Shown: in pieces, positions 33,951-43,135 of the stretch | Layout of the letters: each line of letters opens with the position of its first letter | Position numbering within the stretch: the first letter of the stretch is position 1 | From: Pseudomonas sp. GGS8 | GTDB taxonomy: Bacteria > Pseudomonadota > Gammaproteobacteria > Pseudomonadales > Pseudomonadaceae | Assembly (NCBI RefSeq): GCF_024168645.1 | Contig: NZ_JALJWF010000001.1 | Span: 983,001-1,047,000, forward strand | Reading direction: 5' to 3' | DNA: 64,000 nt | The notes under the pieces: generated by a model | The model's input: the letters and a program-made list of their open reading frames with translations, nothing else | Database searches by the model: none | Told to the model about the DNA's origin: nothing | Made by a program: the position numbers and the translations under genes

Positions 33951-35291
33951 TCAAGGCGCGGGGCCCAACGCCATGTCAGCTCGCCCAACGCCCGACACCT
34001 CGACGGGACTTGCACAGGCGACAAAATCCTCCTTGCGCAACAGTACCAACGCAATCAACGACACCACGCCCGTGCCTATGTAAAAGTACCAGGGCGACGT
34101 AATGTCTGCGGTCACCTTGATCAGCCAGGTAGAAATCAGCGGTGCGCTACCACCGAATACCGCCACCGGAATGTTGTACGCCACCGCGATACCGGTGGAG
34201 CGGATTCGGGTGGGCAACAACTCGCTCATTAATGCATAAGTCGACGAGGCATACAGGCCGAACAGGATGGCCACCGCCATCAACGGGTAGATAAACGAAG
34301 CAGGCGTCGCCGTGGGGGCCGATTTGAAGAGCCAGTACATCGCCAAGGTGGCCAGGGTGCCGACCACCAACAGAAACGGCTTACGCCCGTTTCTATCCGT
34401 GAACGCACCGCCGAATGGCATGACGACTGCGGCCGATAAGCTGGCAACGAAGACGTAGAGCAAGGTCGTGCCGCTGTCGAACTTGAGAATGCTCGACATG
34501 TAGGTCGAGACAAAGGTCAGCACCAGATAGAAGATCGAGCTGTGCAGGGTAATGATGAAGAACACCAGGGCAATCGCCCGTTTCCACTGCCAGACTTCTC
34601 GCAGAGGCGCCCTGGAGGTTTCCCCCGCGCGCTGCAATGCCAGGAACTCGGGACTGTCTTCAAGCTTCAGGCGAATGTACATCGAGATCAGGCCCAGAGG
34701 CGCCGCAATCAGAAACGGAATGCGCCAACCCCAGGCTTGCATCAGGTCGGCGCCCATGACCCAGGTCATGCCGTTGGCCACGGCACCGCCCAGTAACAGT
34801 CCGAGCACCGCCGTTACCATCAACCAGCATGTGGCGAAGCCGCGTCGCCCAGGCCCCGCGTACTCGGAGATGAAGCTGGTGATGGTGCCGATCTCGCCAC
34901 CGGCCGAGAAGCCCTGTACACAGCGGATCAACACCAGAATGATCGGCGCTGCAATCCCTATCGAAGCATAGGTCGGCAGCACCCCCAGCAAGAAGGTCGA
35001 ACCGGCCATCATCACCAGCACGGTGATCAGGGTTGTGCGCCGACCGATCTTGTCCGCCAGCGGACCGAAGAACAGCCCTCCCAGAGGCCGGATGAAAAAG
35101 CTCAAGGCAAAAGCCGCAAAACTGGCGAGCAGGCTGGTGGTCGGGTCATCAGAGACGAAGAACGCCTTGCCGATATAAACGGCGAGAAAACCATAGACGC
35201 CGTAGTCGTACCACTCGATCAGGTGGCCGGACGTTGCACCGATAAACGCCCGACGCCGTTGCCGGGCCGGTTTTTTCTGTTGAATGCCCAC
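33951..35291 (-). CDS. MHS-family (MFS) metabolite:H+ symporter
   Basis: 446 residues with 12 membrane helices. The opening GATSGHLIEWYDYGVYGFLAVYIG and the loop 2–3 motif GPLADKIGRRTTLI place it with the KgtP/ShiA/ProP type. It is 41 bases after the acyl-CoA ligase on the same strand, so it probably imports the carboxylic acid that the ligase activates. The substrate is not known. Confidence 0.88.
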   Translation of the reverse strand: MGIQQKKPARQRRRAFIGATSGHLIEWYDYGVYGFLAVYIGKAFFVSDDPTTSLLASFAAFALSFFIRPLGGLFFGPLADKIGRRTTLITVLVMMAGSTFLLGVLPTYASIGIAAPIILVLIRCVQGFSAGGEIGTITSFISEYAGPGRRGFATCWLMVTAVLGLLLGGAVANGMTWVMGADLMQAWGWRIPFLIAAPLGLISMYIRLKLEDSPEFLALQRAGETSRAPLREVWQWKRAIALVFFIITLHSSIFYLVLTFVSTYMSSILKFDSGTTLLYVFVASLSAAVVMPFGGAFTDRNGRKPFLLVVGTLATLAMYWLFKSAPTATPASFIYPLMAVAILFGLYASSTYALMSELLPTRIRSTGIAVAYNIPVAVFGGSAPLISTWLIKVTADITSPWYFYIGTGVVSLIALVLLRKEDFVACASPVEVSGVGRADMALGPAP

Positions 35292-35332
35292 GTGAGGGAC
35301 TCCTGTCTGATTTTATCCATGGGAAACACAAC

Positions 35333-36874
35333 TCAGGGAACTGCAGTGCCGTTCGCGACCTCCTTCAACCAGAGGCGCAGCTCGGTCTTGAGGATCTTGC
35401 CGTAACTGTTCTTGGGCAGCTCCGTGCAAAATACGTACTTCTTCGGTTTTTTGAATGACGCCATGCGTTCGACGAACCATGCGTTGAGCAAAGACTCATC
35501 GAGCGATCCTGCTGCACGGGGAACGACGAACGCTACCACCCTTTCCCCCCACTGCACATCCGGCTCGCCAACCACACAGACTTCAAATACTTCCGGGTGC
35601 TGCGCCAACACTTCTTCTACTTCCCGAGGGTACACGTTGCAGCCGCCGGAAATGATCACATCCTTGGAGCGATCGGTGAGCGTCAGATAACCCGCGCGAT
35701 CAAGAAAGCCGATGTCGCCGGTTAACAGCCAGCCATCCACCAAGGTCTGGCGAGTCGCCGCGTCGTTGCGCCAGTAGCCTTGCATGACGGTGGGACCACG
35801 CACGGCGATTTCCCCTGACTGGCCGGGAGGCAACGGCCGGTGCTCAGGGTCCAGAATCCTGATCTCCATGCACGAATGTGCCCGCCCCACGGAAGCTGCC
35901 AGAGACGCCCAGTCGGGACGGTTTCGATCCGCGATCAACTCACGCGACAACGCGCTGATCGTCATCGGGCTCTCCCCCTGACCATAGATCTGCACCAGCC
36001 GCGCGCCAAAGGTCTCGACCGCTTCTTGCAGATCCTTCAGGTACATCGGCGCGCCACCGTAGACAATGGTTTTGATCCCGTCGCCGCCGTAGCCTTGGCG
36101 CCGAGTCTGTTCAACCATGCGCTTGACCATGGTTGGCGCGGCGAACAACATGAGATTGCGCAGCCCGCTCGCCAGCTCGAACAGCTCGTCGGCCTTGAAA
36201 CCACGGGATTCGGGGACAACATGACGAGCCCCGCAACGCACATGGATAAAGTTGTAGAGGCCGGCGCCATGGGACATCGGGGCCGCGTACACCACTGCAT
36301 CATCCGGACTGACCGGATCAACGTCGAGCGGATAACACAGCGACATGGCCGTCAGGTTGCCGTGGGACAGCATCACCCCCTTGGATCGCCCGGTGGTACC
36401 GGAGGTGTAGAACAGCCAGGCAAGGTCATCGGCATCACGAGAGCAAGGATCTTCCGACGTCGCCGCATCGAACGAAGCACACACCACACTGTCCGCTTCA
36501 TTCAGTTCGCGACAGCCCTGCGGCAACATCTCGGGCGAGAACACCTTGCCGCCCTCGGTGAAAATCAGACGGGCTTGCGCATCACTGGCGATCCAGCCAG
36601 CTTCAACAGGGTGCAGCTTGCAGTTGATCGGCACCGCGACCGCGCCAATCCACCAGACGCAATAGAGTATTTCGAGGTATTCGCAACTGTTCTTCATGAA
36701 CAGCGCCACACGATCGCCGGGCGCAATGCCGTGCTCGCCTATGAGCTGCGCGGCACGACTACGGACATGAGCGGCAAACGTGGCGTAGTCGGCGACTTGC
36801 CGCTGCCCCTCAAATAACGCTGGACGTTCTGGCCAGCGTCGACCGGCGTCGTTCAGCCAGTTGGCAATGTTCAT
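35333..36874 (-). CDS. AMP-forming acyl-CoA synthetase
   Basis: 513-residue ANL-family ligase. The P-loop WLFYTSGTTGRSKGVMLSHG is near residue 155, the core motif TGDIGFLDRAGYLTLTDRSKDVI near 380, and the catalytic Lys is in LPKNSYGKILKTEL at the C-terminus. It activates a carboxylic acid to its CoA ester. I chose ATG at 36874 (MNIANWLND), 2 bases after the thiolase stop. It lies between thiolase and transporter in one operon. Confidence 0.9.
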   Translation of the reverse strand: MNIANWLNDAGRRWPERPALFEGQRQVADYATFAAHVRSRAAQLIGEHGIAPGDRVALFMKNSCEYLEILYCVWWIGAVAVPINCKLHPVEAGWIASDAQARLIFTEGGKVFSPEMLPQGCRELNEADSVVCASFDAATSEDPCSRDADDLAWLFYTSGTTGRSKGVMLSHGNLTAMSLCYPLDVDPVSPDDAVVYAAPMSHGAGLYNFIHVRCGARHVVPESRGFKADELFELASGLRNLMLFAAPTMVKRMVEQTRRQGYGGDGIKTIVYGGAPMYLKDLQEAVETFGARLVQIYGQGESPMTISALSRELIADRNRPDWASLAASVGRAHSCMEIRILDPEHRPLPPGQSGEIAVRGPTVMQGYWRNDAATRQTLVDGWLLTGDIGFLDRAGYLTLTDRSKDVIISGGCNVYPREVEEVLAQHPEVFEVCVVGEPDVQWGERVVAFVVPRAAGSLDESLLNAWFVERMASFKKPKKYVFCTELPKNSYGKILKTELRLWLKEVANGTAVP

Positions 36875-36876
36875 GC

Positions 36877-38052
36877 TCAAGCCCTGTGAGCCTGAAGCAC
36901 CGAGGCATAATTGGCGACCGCCATGCCACCCATGTTGAACAACAGACCGAACTCGGGGTTCGGCACGGCCAGGCCGACAGGCTCGCCCGTCAACTGCCAA
37001 AAGGCCATAGCGTGCATCGATACCCCCGTGGCGCCCACAGGATGCCCCTTGGCCTTGAGCCCGCCAGACAGGTTCACCGGCAAACGCCCGCCCGCCCGCA
37101 CAGTACCGTCATCCAGCGCTCGGTGCCCCTCACCTTTGGGGGCCAGGCCCATGGCTTCGTAGATCAGCAGTTCGGCAATGGTGAAACAGTCATGGACCTC
37201 GGCAAAACTCAGATCGCCCAAGGTGACATTAGCCCCGCGCAAAGCCGAATGGATCGCACGCCGTGGGCCTTCAAACGCGATGATGTCACGCTGGGCAATC
37301 GGCAGGAAATCGTTGACTTGAGCCACCGAGCGAATCAGCACCTCACGACGAAACTGCCTGGCTCGCCTGGACGAGGCCAGCACAATGGCGGCAGCCCCAT
37401 CGCTGATCAGCGAACAGTCGGTCAGACGCAGCGCCTGCGCCACATACGGATTGGTTTTGGACACATTGTTGCAATGTTCGAAATCCATGACCCGGTGCAT
37501 CTGCGCCAAGGGGTTGGCCATGGCGTTGGAGTGGTTTTTGGTGGCGATGGCGGCCATCGATGCCATCGGGCACTGGTGGCGGTCACGGTACTGTTGCGCA
37601 GCCAGGCCGAACAACTGCGGAAAACTGAGCCCGGCCTCTTGGGCGTCGTTCTGATAACCGGCACCGGCCAGGGCCTTGGTGACCTCGGCTGTAGAGTTGG
37701 AAGTCATCTTCTCGGCGCCCACGATCAACACCAGCTCAGCAGAGCCTGAGCGGATCGCATTGATCCCCGCGTGAATCGCCGCCGAGCCCGAGGCGCAGGC
37801 GTTTTCACAGCGAGTGGCAGGCTTGAAGCGCAAGCCTGCGTCGGCTTGCAGCATCAATGAAGCGGGAAAACCATCCGCAACCATCCCCGAATTGAAATGC
37901 CCGAGGAACAGGGCGTCGACTTCTGAGGCGTCGATGGCGGCATCCGCCAGGGCTTCGCGGGTAACCTGCACGATAAGGTCTTCCAGCGTAGAACCGTCCA
38001 GACGACCAAAACGGGAGTGAGCGGCAGCGACGATGGAAACGGAATGGGGCAT
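36877..38052 (-). CDS. SCP2-type thiolase (acetyl-CoA acetyltransferase-like)
   Basis: 391 residues. The nucleophilic Cys is in CENACASGSAAIHAG near residue 87, and the C-terminal His is in GLKAKGHPVGATG. The usual second Cys motif CxGGGxG is replaced by NMGGM, while VHDCF near residue 300 is present; this is the pattern of SCP2/sterol-carrier-type thiolases. It probably cleaves a 3-ketoacyl-CoA. I chose ATG at 38052. First gene of the operon facing the PAS-LuxR regulator. Confidence 0.87.
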   Translation of the reverse strand: MPHSVSIVAAAHSRFGRLDGSTLEDLIVQVTREALADAAIDASEVDALFLGHFNSGMVADGFPASLMLQADAGLRFKPATRCENACASGSAAIHAGINAIRSGSAELVLIVGAEKMTSNSTAEVTKALAGAGYQNDAQEAGLSFPQLFGLAAQQYRDRHQCPMASMAAIATKNHSNAMANPLAQMHRVMDFEHCNNVSKTNPYVAQALRLTDCSLISDGAAAIVLASSRRARQFRREVLIRSVAQVNDFLPIAQRDIIAFEGPRRAIHSALRGANVTLGDLSFAEVHDCFTIAELLIYEAMGLAPKGEGHRALDDGTVRAGGRLPVNLSGGLKAKGHPVGATGVSMHAMAFWQLTGEPVGLAVPNPEFGLLFNMGGMAVANYASVLQAHRA

Positions 38053-38117
38053 GGTGATTTTCTTCTGTGCTTGAATCAGGTATTCATTACAATGACCTAC
38101 CGTCCGGATCACTCGCT

Positions 38118-38137
38118 AGTTCGTACAACTACGTACT
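38118..38137. promoter_or_regulatory. Candidate operator between thiolase operon and LuxR regulator
   Basis: AGTTCGTA–CAAC–TACGTACT forms an 8-bp inverted repeat with one mismatch, midway between the two divergent starts (66 and 68 bases away). It is a likely site for the adjacent regulator. Confidence 0.5.
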
Positions 38138-38204
38138 CGCATAAGTAACTGCACTGACCCACGGTATCGTTAGCAAGGAATTGTAAGTCGAGGCAGGATG
38201 CCCA

Positions 38205-38777
38205 ATGACCGTCTTCGCAAAGCAACTCAAAGACCTTGAACGTCTGGCGTTCCAGGTGTCACCCGCCCCGCAGCTCATCACCGGCAACCGCGTGATGCTC
38301 GACTGCAACGAGGCATTTCTGGAGCTGTTCGGTTACGCTCGCGAGGAGCTTCTGGGTCATCTGACCCTGCTGATCTACCCCTCCCAGGCGGACTACAAGG
38401 CCATTGGCAACCGCTGCCAGAACTGGTTGCTCAACAGCCAGAGCGGCTCCTACTCCGATGAACGCTTCATGCAACATAAAAGCGGCGAGGTGTTCTGGGC
38501 CAGGTCCCACGGCTATACCCTGACTCTGGACGATCCGTTCAAACTGATGGTCTGGCACTTCGAACGCCTGGACCGACCGCACCACGCGACGGTAAACCTC
38601 ACGCCCCGCGAACGAGAAATCTCGATGCACATCGTCAATGGACTGACCTGCAAGGAAGTGGCAAAAAAACTGGCGATTTCCCACAGAACCGTGGAAGTCC
38701 ATCGCGCACGCCTGATGAAAAAGCTACAGGCCAAGAACAGCGCGGAGCTGGTTTCGAAGATTATTGTTGTGAGTTGA
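38205..38777 (+). CDS. PAS-domain LuxR-family transcriptional regulator
   Basis: 190 residues. The N-terminal PAS domain (about 15–120: ITGNRVMLDCNEAFLELFGYAREELLG) is followed by a LuxR/FixJ helix-turn-helix (about 128–190: LTPREREISMHIVNGLTCKEVAKKLAISHRTVEVHRARLMKKL, shown here in part). There is no receiver domain, so it may sense its ligand directly. It is divergent from the thiolase operon, which it probably controls. Confidence 0.88.
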   Translation: MTVFAKQLKDLERLAFQVSPAPQLITGNRVMLDCNEAFLELFGYAREELLGHLTLLIYPSQADYKAIGNRCQNWLLNSQSGSYSDERFMQHKSGEVFWARSHGYTLTLDDPFKLMVWHFERLDRPHHATVNLTPREREISMHIVNGLTCKEVAKKLAISHRTVEVHRARLMKKLQAKNSAELVSKIIVVS

Positions 38778-38994
38778 CGGGCAAGTAATAGAGAGAAGTT
38801 CTTTCAAATACGCTTCTCAGTTTTTCTGAAGAAAAACTAACCATGTCCTAGGAAATTCCCCTCAAGTTGTGACGAACTCCATGAACTGGCGTAGTAACGA
38901 TCCGAGAAGATAACCTTCCGTCTTCGCTGCAACCCAGTGGACGGTTTTGACAGGCCGAAAAGCGTAGGGATCCCTAACCTTTCGGAGTTCCCTC

Positions 38995-39364
38995 ATGAAA
39001 AAGACCAACCCACTCGAAAACCCAACCCTTTCAGAGTCGGAAACCCTCGACCTGACCCAACTCTCCCAAGCCACCCAACGCGCCGTCAGCGCCCGCTTGT
39101 GCAACCCGAAACAGCCCGATCCCGTGAGCCATGTGTTCACCATCCTCCCCGACGTCGCCCCCCCCCACCCTGCTCGGTCACACCAGCGAAACCCTGGCCT
39201 CCTTGAACGTCATGACCACCGACCTGGCCGACCAGCTCGAAGGCTCACATCGCAACGTGGCCTTGGCGATGCAGCAATTGGCGGTGCTGGCCGAGATGTT
39301 GATCAATCGAGCGCTGGATAATCTCGACTCGCCCGTGTCGGCCGTCACGCCCGCCCGCCACTGA
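38995..39364 (+). pseudogene. DUF6124-like gene broken by a poly-C frameshift
   Basis: Frame 1 (from ATG 38995) gives MKKTNPLENPTLSESETLDL... and frame 3 carries on GHTSETLASLNVMTTDLADQLEG to the stop at 39364. The break is in nine C at 39158–39166. With eight C the reading becomes PDVAPPTLLGH and the gene is 369 bases long, exactly the length of the intact paralogue at 42681. It could be a pseudogene, a phase-variable switch or a sequencing error. Shine-Dalgarno CGGAG lies 7 bases before ATG. Confidence 0.85.
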
Positions 39365-39399
39365 GTGATCGCGTTCGTTGATTGAATGGAGGTTTTGTC

Positions 39400-39657
39400 A
39401 TGGATCGATACATGCCGATCACCGGCATCGACTGCACCATCGCGTCGCTGCTGATCGACACCGAAGCGCCGCTGGATGTGCTGCATGAAACGGCGGCTTA
39501 CCGCATCCGCACGGCGACTCAATTGCTGGAGAGCTTCGCTGTAAGTGAAGGCGTGCACAGTGAGCTGGCGCGGGTGTTGGTGACTTCGTTGCGCGATGGT
39601 TGCGATTTGCTGGATGTGATTGGGCGAAGGTTACAGATGCAGGCTTCGGCGTTATAA
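39400..39657 (+). CDS. Small hypothetical protein (possibly DUF3077-like)
   Basis: 85 residues, MDRYMPITGIDCTIASLLI..., mostly helical with no signal peptide or membrane segment. It resembles the short DUF3077-type proteins of Pseudomonas in size and in the helical ESFA..LARVLVTSLRDGCDLLDVI end, but I am not sure of the family. ATG at 39400 follows TGGAGG by 7 bases. It pairs with the DUF6124-like gene; copy B of the module lacks it. Confidence 0.65.
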   Translation: MDRYMPITGIDCTIASLLIDTEAPLDVLHETAAYRIRTATQLLESFAVSEGVHSELARVLVTSLRDGCDLLDVIGRRLQMQASAL

Positions 39658-39977
39658 CGAACCCTGCATAGGAAATCGTTGCAGCTCAACACAAAAAGGC
39701 ACCTGACGAAAATATCGCAGGTGCTTTTTTGGATTTGAGCGGGTAGAGATGTTCTGAACGCTTGAGCGTCGGAGGTCAGGGAAGTGAAACCGCTCAAGAA
39801 TCGCTGAAACCCCGCCAACCAGCGAGATATCTCACTTAATTTTTCGCCCGTTTTCACTTAGCGCACAGCCGAATTTAAGATAATGTTTAGCGCATGCTAA
39901 GCGCAGACCTTTAATTACGGGCGTTTCCATGGATTCCTTCAAGATAATTTTTCGGCCGCTTTGAGATATTTTTCCAT
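39658..39977. other. Gap before the Fic gene
   Basis: 320 bases. It holds the module A terminator, then an AT-rich stretch with TTAGCGCA at 39858 and 39887; the second starts the palindrome TTAGC–GCAT–GCTAA (39887–39900). No coding region is seen. Confidence 0.6.
39693..39730 (+). terminator. Terminator of module A
   Basis: AAAGGCACCTG pairs with CAGGTGCTTTT around a 12-base loop, followed by T-run; matched by a near-identical hairpin at 43098–43135. Confidence 0.85.
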
Positions 39978-41132
39978 ATGCCTACGTTTATCCATCACGA
40001 CCTTGAGCTTCTCAATCCATCCTTCGACTCTGATCTAGTTGATGTCCTGAGCGAGCTAGAACACCTAAGGCGTCTGAGGCTTGAGGGCGACACACCTCCG
40101 CAGGTGTTCTATCAGCTCAAATCGCTTTTTCACACTCTTGAAAGCCTTGGCTCTGCTCGTATCGAGGGCAATCATACGACCCTGGCTGATTACATAGAGA
40201 GCAAGGTGGAAGGCACGGCGCAAGATACAGATCAATTGCGCGAAGTGGCCAACATTGAAAAAGCAATGGATTACATCGAGCAGGTCATGGTGCTCGGCGT
40301 CCCTCTGACAGAGCAGACGATCAGAGAGTTGCACGCAATGACCGTAAATGATCTGCAGAGAGAGGGTGACAAAACGCCCGGAGCTTACCGCGGTGGAGCC
40401 GTTCGCATATCCCAATCTGAGCACCTGCCTCCCGATTTCATCCAGGTCCAAGCTTATATGCAGGAACTGGTAGAGTTCGTGAATCGCGAAGACTCTCCAA
40501 AATATGACCTCATGAAGGTTGCACTGGCACATCACAGATTTGGATGGATACACCCCTTTGGTAATGGCAACGGTCGGGTGGTAAGGCTGCTCACCTATGC
40601 TCTCCTAATGAAATACGGTTTCAACGTGAGCACAGGAGGAAGGGTATTGAATCCTACAGCCGTGTTTTGCAACGACCGTGAACGATATTACTCAATGCTT
40701 GCTACCGCCGACAAAGGTACAAAGGAAGGCTTGGAGGAGTGGTGTACATATGTGCTTGAAGGCATTCGCGACGAGCTAGAAAAGGTAGATCGCCTTACTA
40801 AATACTCCTATCTCACCAAGTACATTCTCGTTCCTGCCGTCACCTTCGCAAGAGAGAGAGAGTGGATCACCGAGACAGAAGAGTCGGTGTTGTCGATTGC
40901 AATAAAATCGAAAGTCGTGAAGTCGGCCGATGTGGCAGCCGTACTTCCCAATCAGTCGAGCAATCAAAGAACGTATCTGATCAAAAAGCTTGTCGATCAA
41001 GGAATGCTCCTTCCACTTAATCCTGGAGCCAGACAGTACACAATTGGGTTTTCAAACAATTACCTGATCCGAGGCGTAATCAAATCTCTGAGAGAACAGG
41101 GTTTCATACCCGAACCTCTGGAGAATCCTTAG
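39978..41132 (+). CDS. Fic-domain protein (likely AMP-transferase type)
   Basis: 384 residues. A helical N-terminus has the inhibitory motif S59-ARI-E63-G64 ((S/T)xxxE(G/N)), so this is a self-inhibited class II Fic. The Fic core is at about 90–235 with the active loop [12 protein letters not shown] at 192–203; Asn196 stands where Asp/Glu is usual. A C-terminal winged helix (about 290–384) follows. Such proteins transfer AMP to target hydroxyls. Base composition is more AT-rich than neighbours, suggesting transfer. No clear Shine-Dalgarno. Confidence 0.88.
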   Translation: MPTFIHHDLELLNPSFDSDLVDVLSELEHLRRLRLEGDTPPQVFYQLKSLFHTLESLGSARIEGNHTTLADYIESKVEGTAQDTDQLREVANIEKAMDYIEQVMVLGVPLTEQTIRELHAMTVNDLQREGDKTPGAYRGGAVRISQSEHLPPDFIQVQAYMQELVEFVNREDSPKYDLMKVALAHHRFGWIHPFGNGNGRVVRLLTYALLMKYGFNVSTGGRVLNPTAVFCNDRERYYSMLATADKGTKEGLEEWCTYVLEGIRDELEKVDRLTKYSYLTKYILVPAVTFAREREWITETEESVLSIAIKSKVVKSADVAAVLPNQSSNQRTYLIKKLVDQGMLLPLNPGARQYTIGFSNNYLIRGVIKSLREQGFIPEPLENP

Positions 41133-41400
41133 TTTTTCGCATCTCTTGCCCGTGAGATGAGCGTAAAAGCAAGAAAGGCTAGTGCTTATCAGGGGTAAAA
41201 TTCGAGCCTTCAAAGGAACAAAGCAAGAGGCCATAAGCTGTGGAAACTGCCGCTGCCAAGATCTCGCGGATTTGCGCCCCCGTGTGCTTAGTATTACTCA
41301 CAGCCCCCGCCAGTTTTTCAGCGCATCTGCAGCGATTCAATGCGCTATCCACGCGTGACGGGTATCGTGTTTCTCAACCATGCCTTTTGCTACGGAACAG

Positions 41401-42441
41401 ATGATGAAAAGCGTTTTATACGCCTTGGGCGCTGCAGCCCTCTTTGGTGCCAGCACACCGCTTGCCAAGGTCCTGGGGCTGAACGTTTCACCCGTCTTGC
41501 TCGCCGGTTTGCTTTACCTGGGAAGTGGCTTGGGTCTCACGGTCACCCGGCTGATCCGTGATCGCGGTTGGCAGCCTGTCGGTTTAACACTATCCGAATG
41601 GCCATGGCTCATTGGCGCTATCGCGTTCGGAGGCGTTCTGGGGCCGGTGTCTCTAATGTTCGGCCTTACTCTCACGTCAGCTACCACTGCTTCGCTGTTG
41701 CTGAACCTTGAGGCGGTGTTAACCGCCCTGCTTGCCTGGATGGTGTTCAAGGAGAACGCCGACCGGCGGATCGTCGCTGGAATGATCGCAATCGTTGCCG
41801 GTGGCGTGCTCTTGGGTTGGCCTCAAACTTCCGCACAGATCCATGGTTGGATTGGCCCGGTCGCGGTGGCGATTGCCTGTTTTTGTTGGGCCATCGATAA
41901 CAACCTTACCCAGAAGGTTTCCGCATCGGATGCATTGTTCATCGCAGGCATCAAAGGATTGGTCGCCGGGGTCGTCAACTGCGGGTTAGGGATTGCTCTT
42001 GGCATGCATCTCCCTGAATGGTCTCTACTGGGGCCAACGCTACTCGTCGGCTTTTTAGGCTACGGCGTTAGCCTGGTGTTATTCGTTTTGGCTTTGCGGG
42101 GGCTTGGAACAGCCCGCACAGGTGCGTACTTCTCGACTGCACCATTCTTGGGGGCCGCTATTTCCATCCTGTTGTTAGGCGAAGCCGTGACGTGGGTGTT
42201 CTGGGTGGCTGCTGGCCTGATGGGGCTTGGCGTCTGGATACACCTGACCGAGAGCCACTCTCACGAACACCAACACGATCCGCAAACACATGACCATCCG
42301 CATATTCACGATGAACACCATCAACATGAACATGCCTTTGAGTGGGACGGCACTGAACCTCATAGCCATTTACACGACCACGCGCCCATCCAACACAGTC
42401 ATCCGCACTTTCCCGATATCCATCACAGGCACAAACACTGA
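41401..42441 (+). CDS. DMT/EamA-family transporter with histidine-rich tail
   Basis: 346 residues. Ten membrane helices in two EamA repeats (about 1–130 and 140–280) are followed by a hydrophilic tail of about 66 residues with 24 histidines (HSHEHQHD..., HHQHEHAFEWDG, HSHPHFPDIHHRHKH). Such tails bind Zn, Ni or Co, so a metal-linked role is inferred. I chose ATG at 41401, close after GGAAC; an upstream ATG at 41380 has no ribosome site. No partner gene is evident. Confidence 0.85.
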   Translation: MMKSVLYALGAAALFGASTPLAKVLGLNVSPVLLAGLLYLGSGLGLTVTRLIRDRGWQPVGLTLSEWPWLIGAIAFGGVLGPVSLMFGLTLTSATTASLLLNLEAVLTALLAWMVFKENADRRIVAGMIAIVAGGVLLGWPQTSAQIHGWIGPVAVAIACFCWAIDNNLTQKVSASDALFIAGIKGLVAGVVNCGLGIALGMHLPEWSLLGPTLLVGFLGYGVSLVLFVLALRGLGTARTGAYFSTAPFLGAAISILLLGEAVTWVFWVAAGLMGLGVWIHLTESHSHEHQHDPQTHDHPHIHDEHHQHEHAFEWDGTEPHSHLHDHAPIQHSHPHFPDIHHRHKH

Positions 42442-42680
42442 GCGAGACTGCGACGGAGGAGTATTCGGCCCGGCGGTTGCTCAGGACCAAACGCAGTGAA
42501 CAAGGTTTTCTGACAGATTAGGACCACGTCATCCCGGGAATTTTCCTGCAATCCGTAGCGACTTCCATGAACTGGCGAACAACATTTCTGGAAGATAGTC
42601 TTCCTCCTTCGCTGCGACCCTGCGGATGGTTTTAATAAGCCGAAATTACGTAAGGATCCCTAAACCAATGGAACGCCCTT

Positions 42681-43049
42681 ATGAAAAAGATCACCCGAAT
42701 CCCATTGAAAAATCCGGCCACTTCACAGCCTGAAACCCTCGACCCAACCCAACGTCCCAAAACCACTGAACACGCCGTCAGCGCCCGCCGGCGCAACCTG
42801 AACAGGAACATCTTCAACGTCCGCCCCGACGTCGACATGCCCACCCTGCTCGCTCATGCCAGCGAAACCCTGGCGTCCCTCAACGTCATGACCCTGGACT
42901 TTGCCAACCGACTCGAAGGCCCGCAGCGCAATGTGGCACTGGCGCTTCAGCAGTTGACGATGCTGACCGAGCTTTTGGTCAACCGAGCGAAGGATAACCT
43001 TGATCCGAACGCGTCGGTGGCCGTGGGCGAGCCTCCCGTTCTTCACTGA
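42681..43049 (+). CDS. DUF6124-like protein (intact copy)
   Basis: 122 residues. The N-terminal third is basic and variable, and the C-terminal half is the conserved VRPDVDMPTLLAHASETLASLN...GPQRNVALALQQLTML region, predicted helical. No signal peptide or membrane segment. It matches Pseudomonas DUF6124 proteins as I recall them; their function is not known. It is the intact paralogue of the broken gene at 38995. Confidence 0.78.
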   Translation: MKKITRIPLKNPATSQPETLDPTQRPKTTEHAVSARRRNLNRNIFNVRPDVDMPTLLAHASETLASLNVMTLDFANRLEGPQRNVALALQQLTMLTELLVNRAKDNLDPNASVAVGEPPVLH

Positions 43050-43097
43050 GTGATCCCGCTCGTTGATCGAATGGAGCCTTTACCGCCCCCCCAACAC

Positions 43098-43135
43098 AAA
43101 AAGGCACCTGACGAGAATATCGCAGGTGCCTTTTT
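43098..43135 (+). terminator. Terminator of module B
   Basis: AAAAAGGCACCTG pairs with CAGGTGCCTTTTT; nearly identical to the hairpin at 39693. Confidence 0.88.

Larger units (their letters stand above)
38848..39757 (+). repeat. Duplicated DUF6124 module, copy A
   Basis: Leader, DUF6124-like gene, second small gene and hairpin terminator. The leader (from CCATGAACTGGCG), the gene, the gap sequence GTTGATTGAATGGAG and the terminator all have counterparts at 42533–43163. Copy A keeps the second gene but has a frameshift in the first. Confidence 0.8.

Noticed and set aside
38937..39206. Long proline- and arginine-rich reading frame overlapping the DUF6124-like gene
   Set aside because: It lies in another frame of a recognised gene, has no ribosome site and shows no family features.
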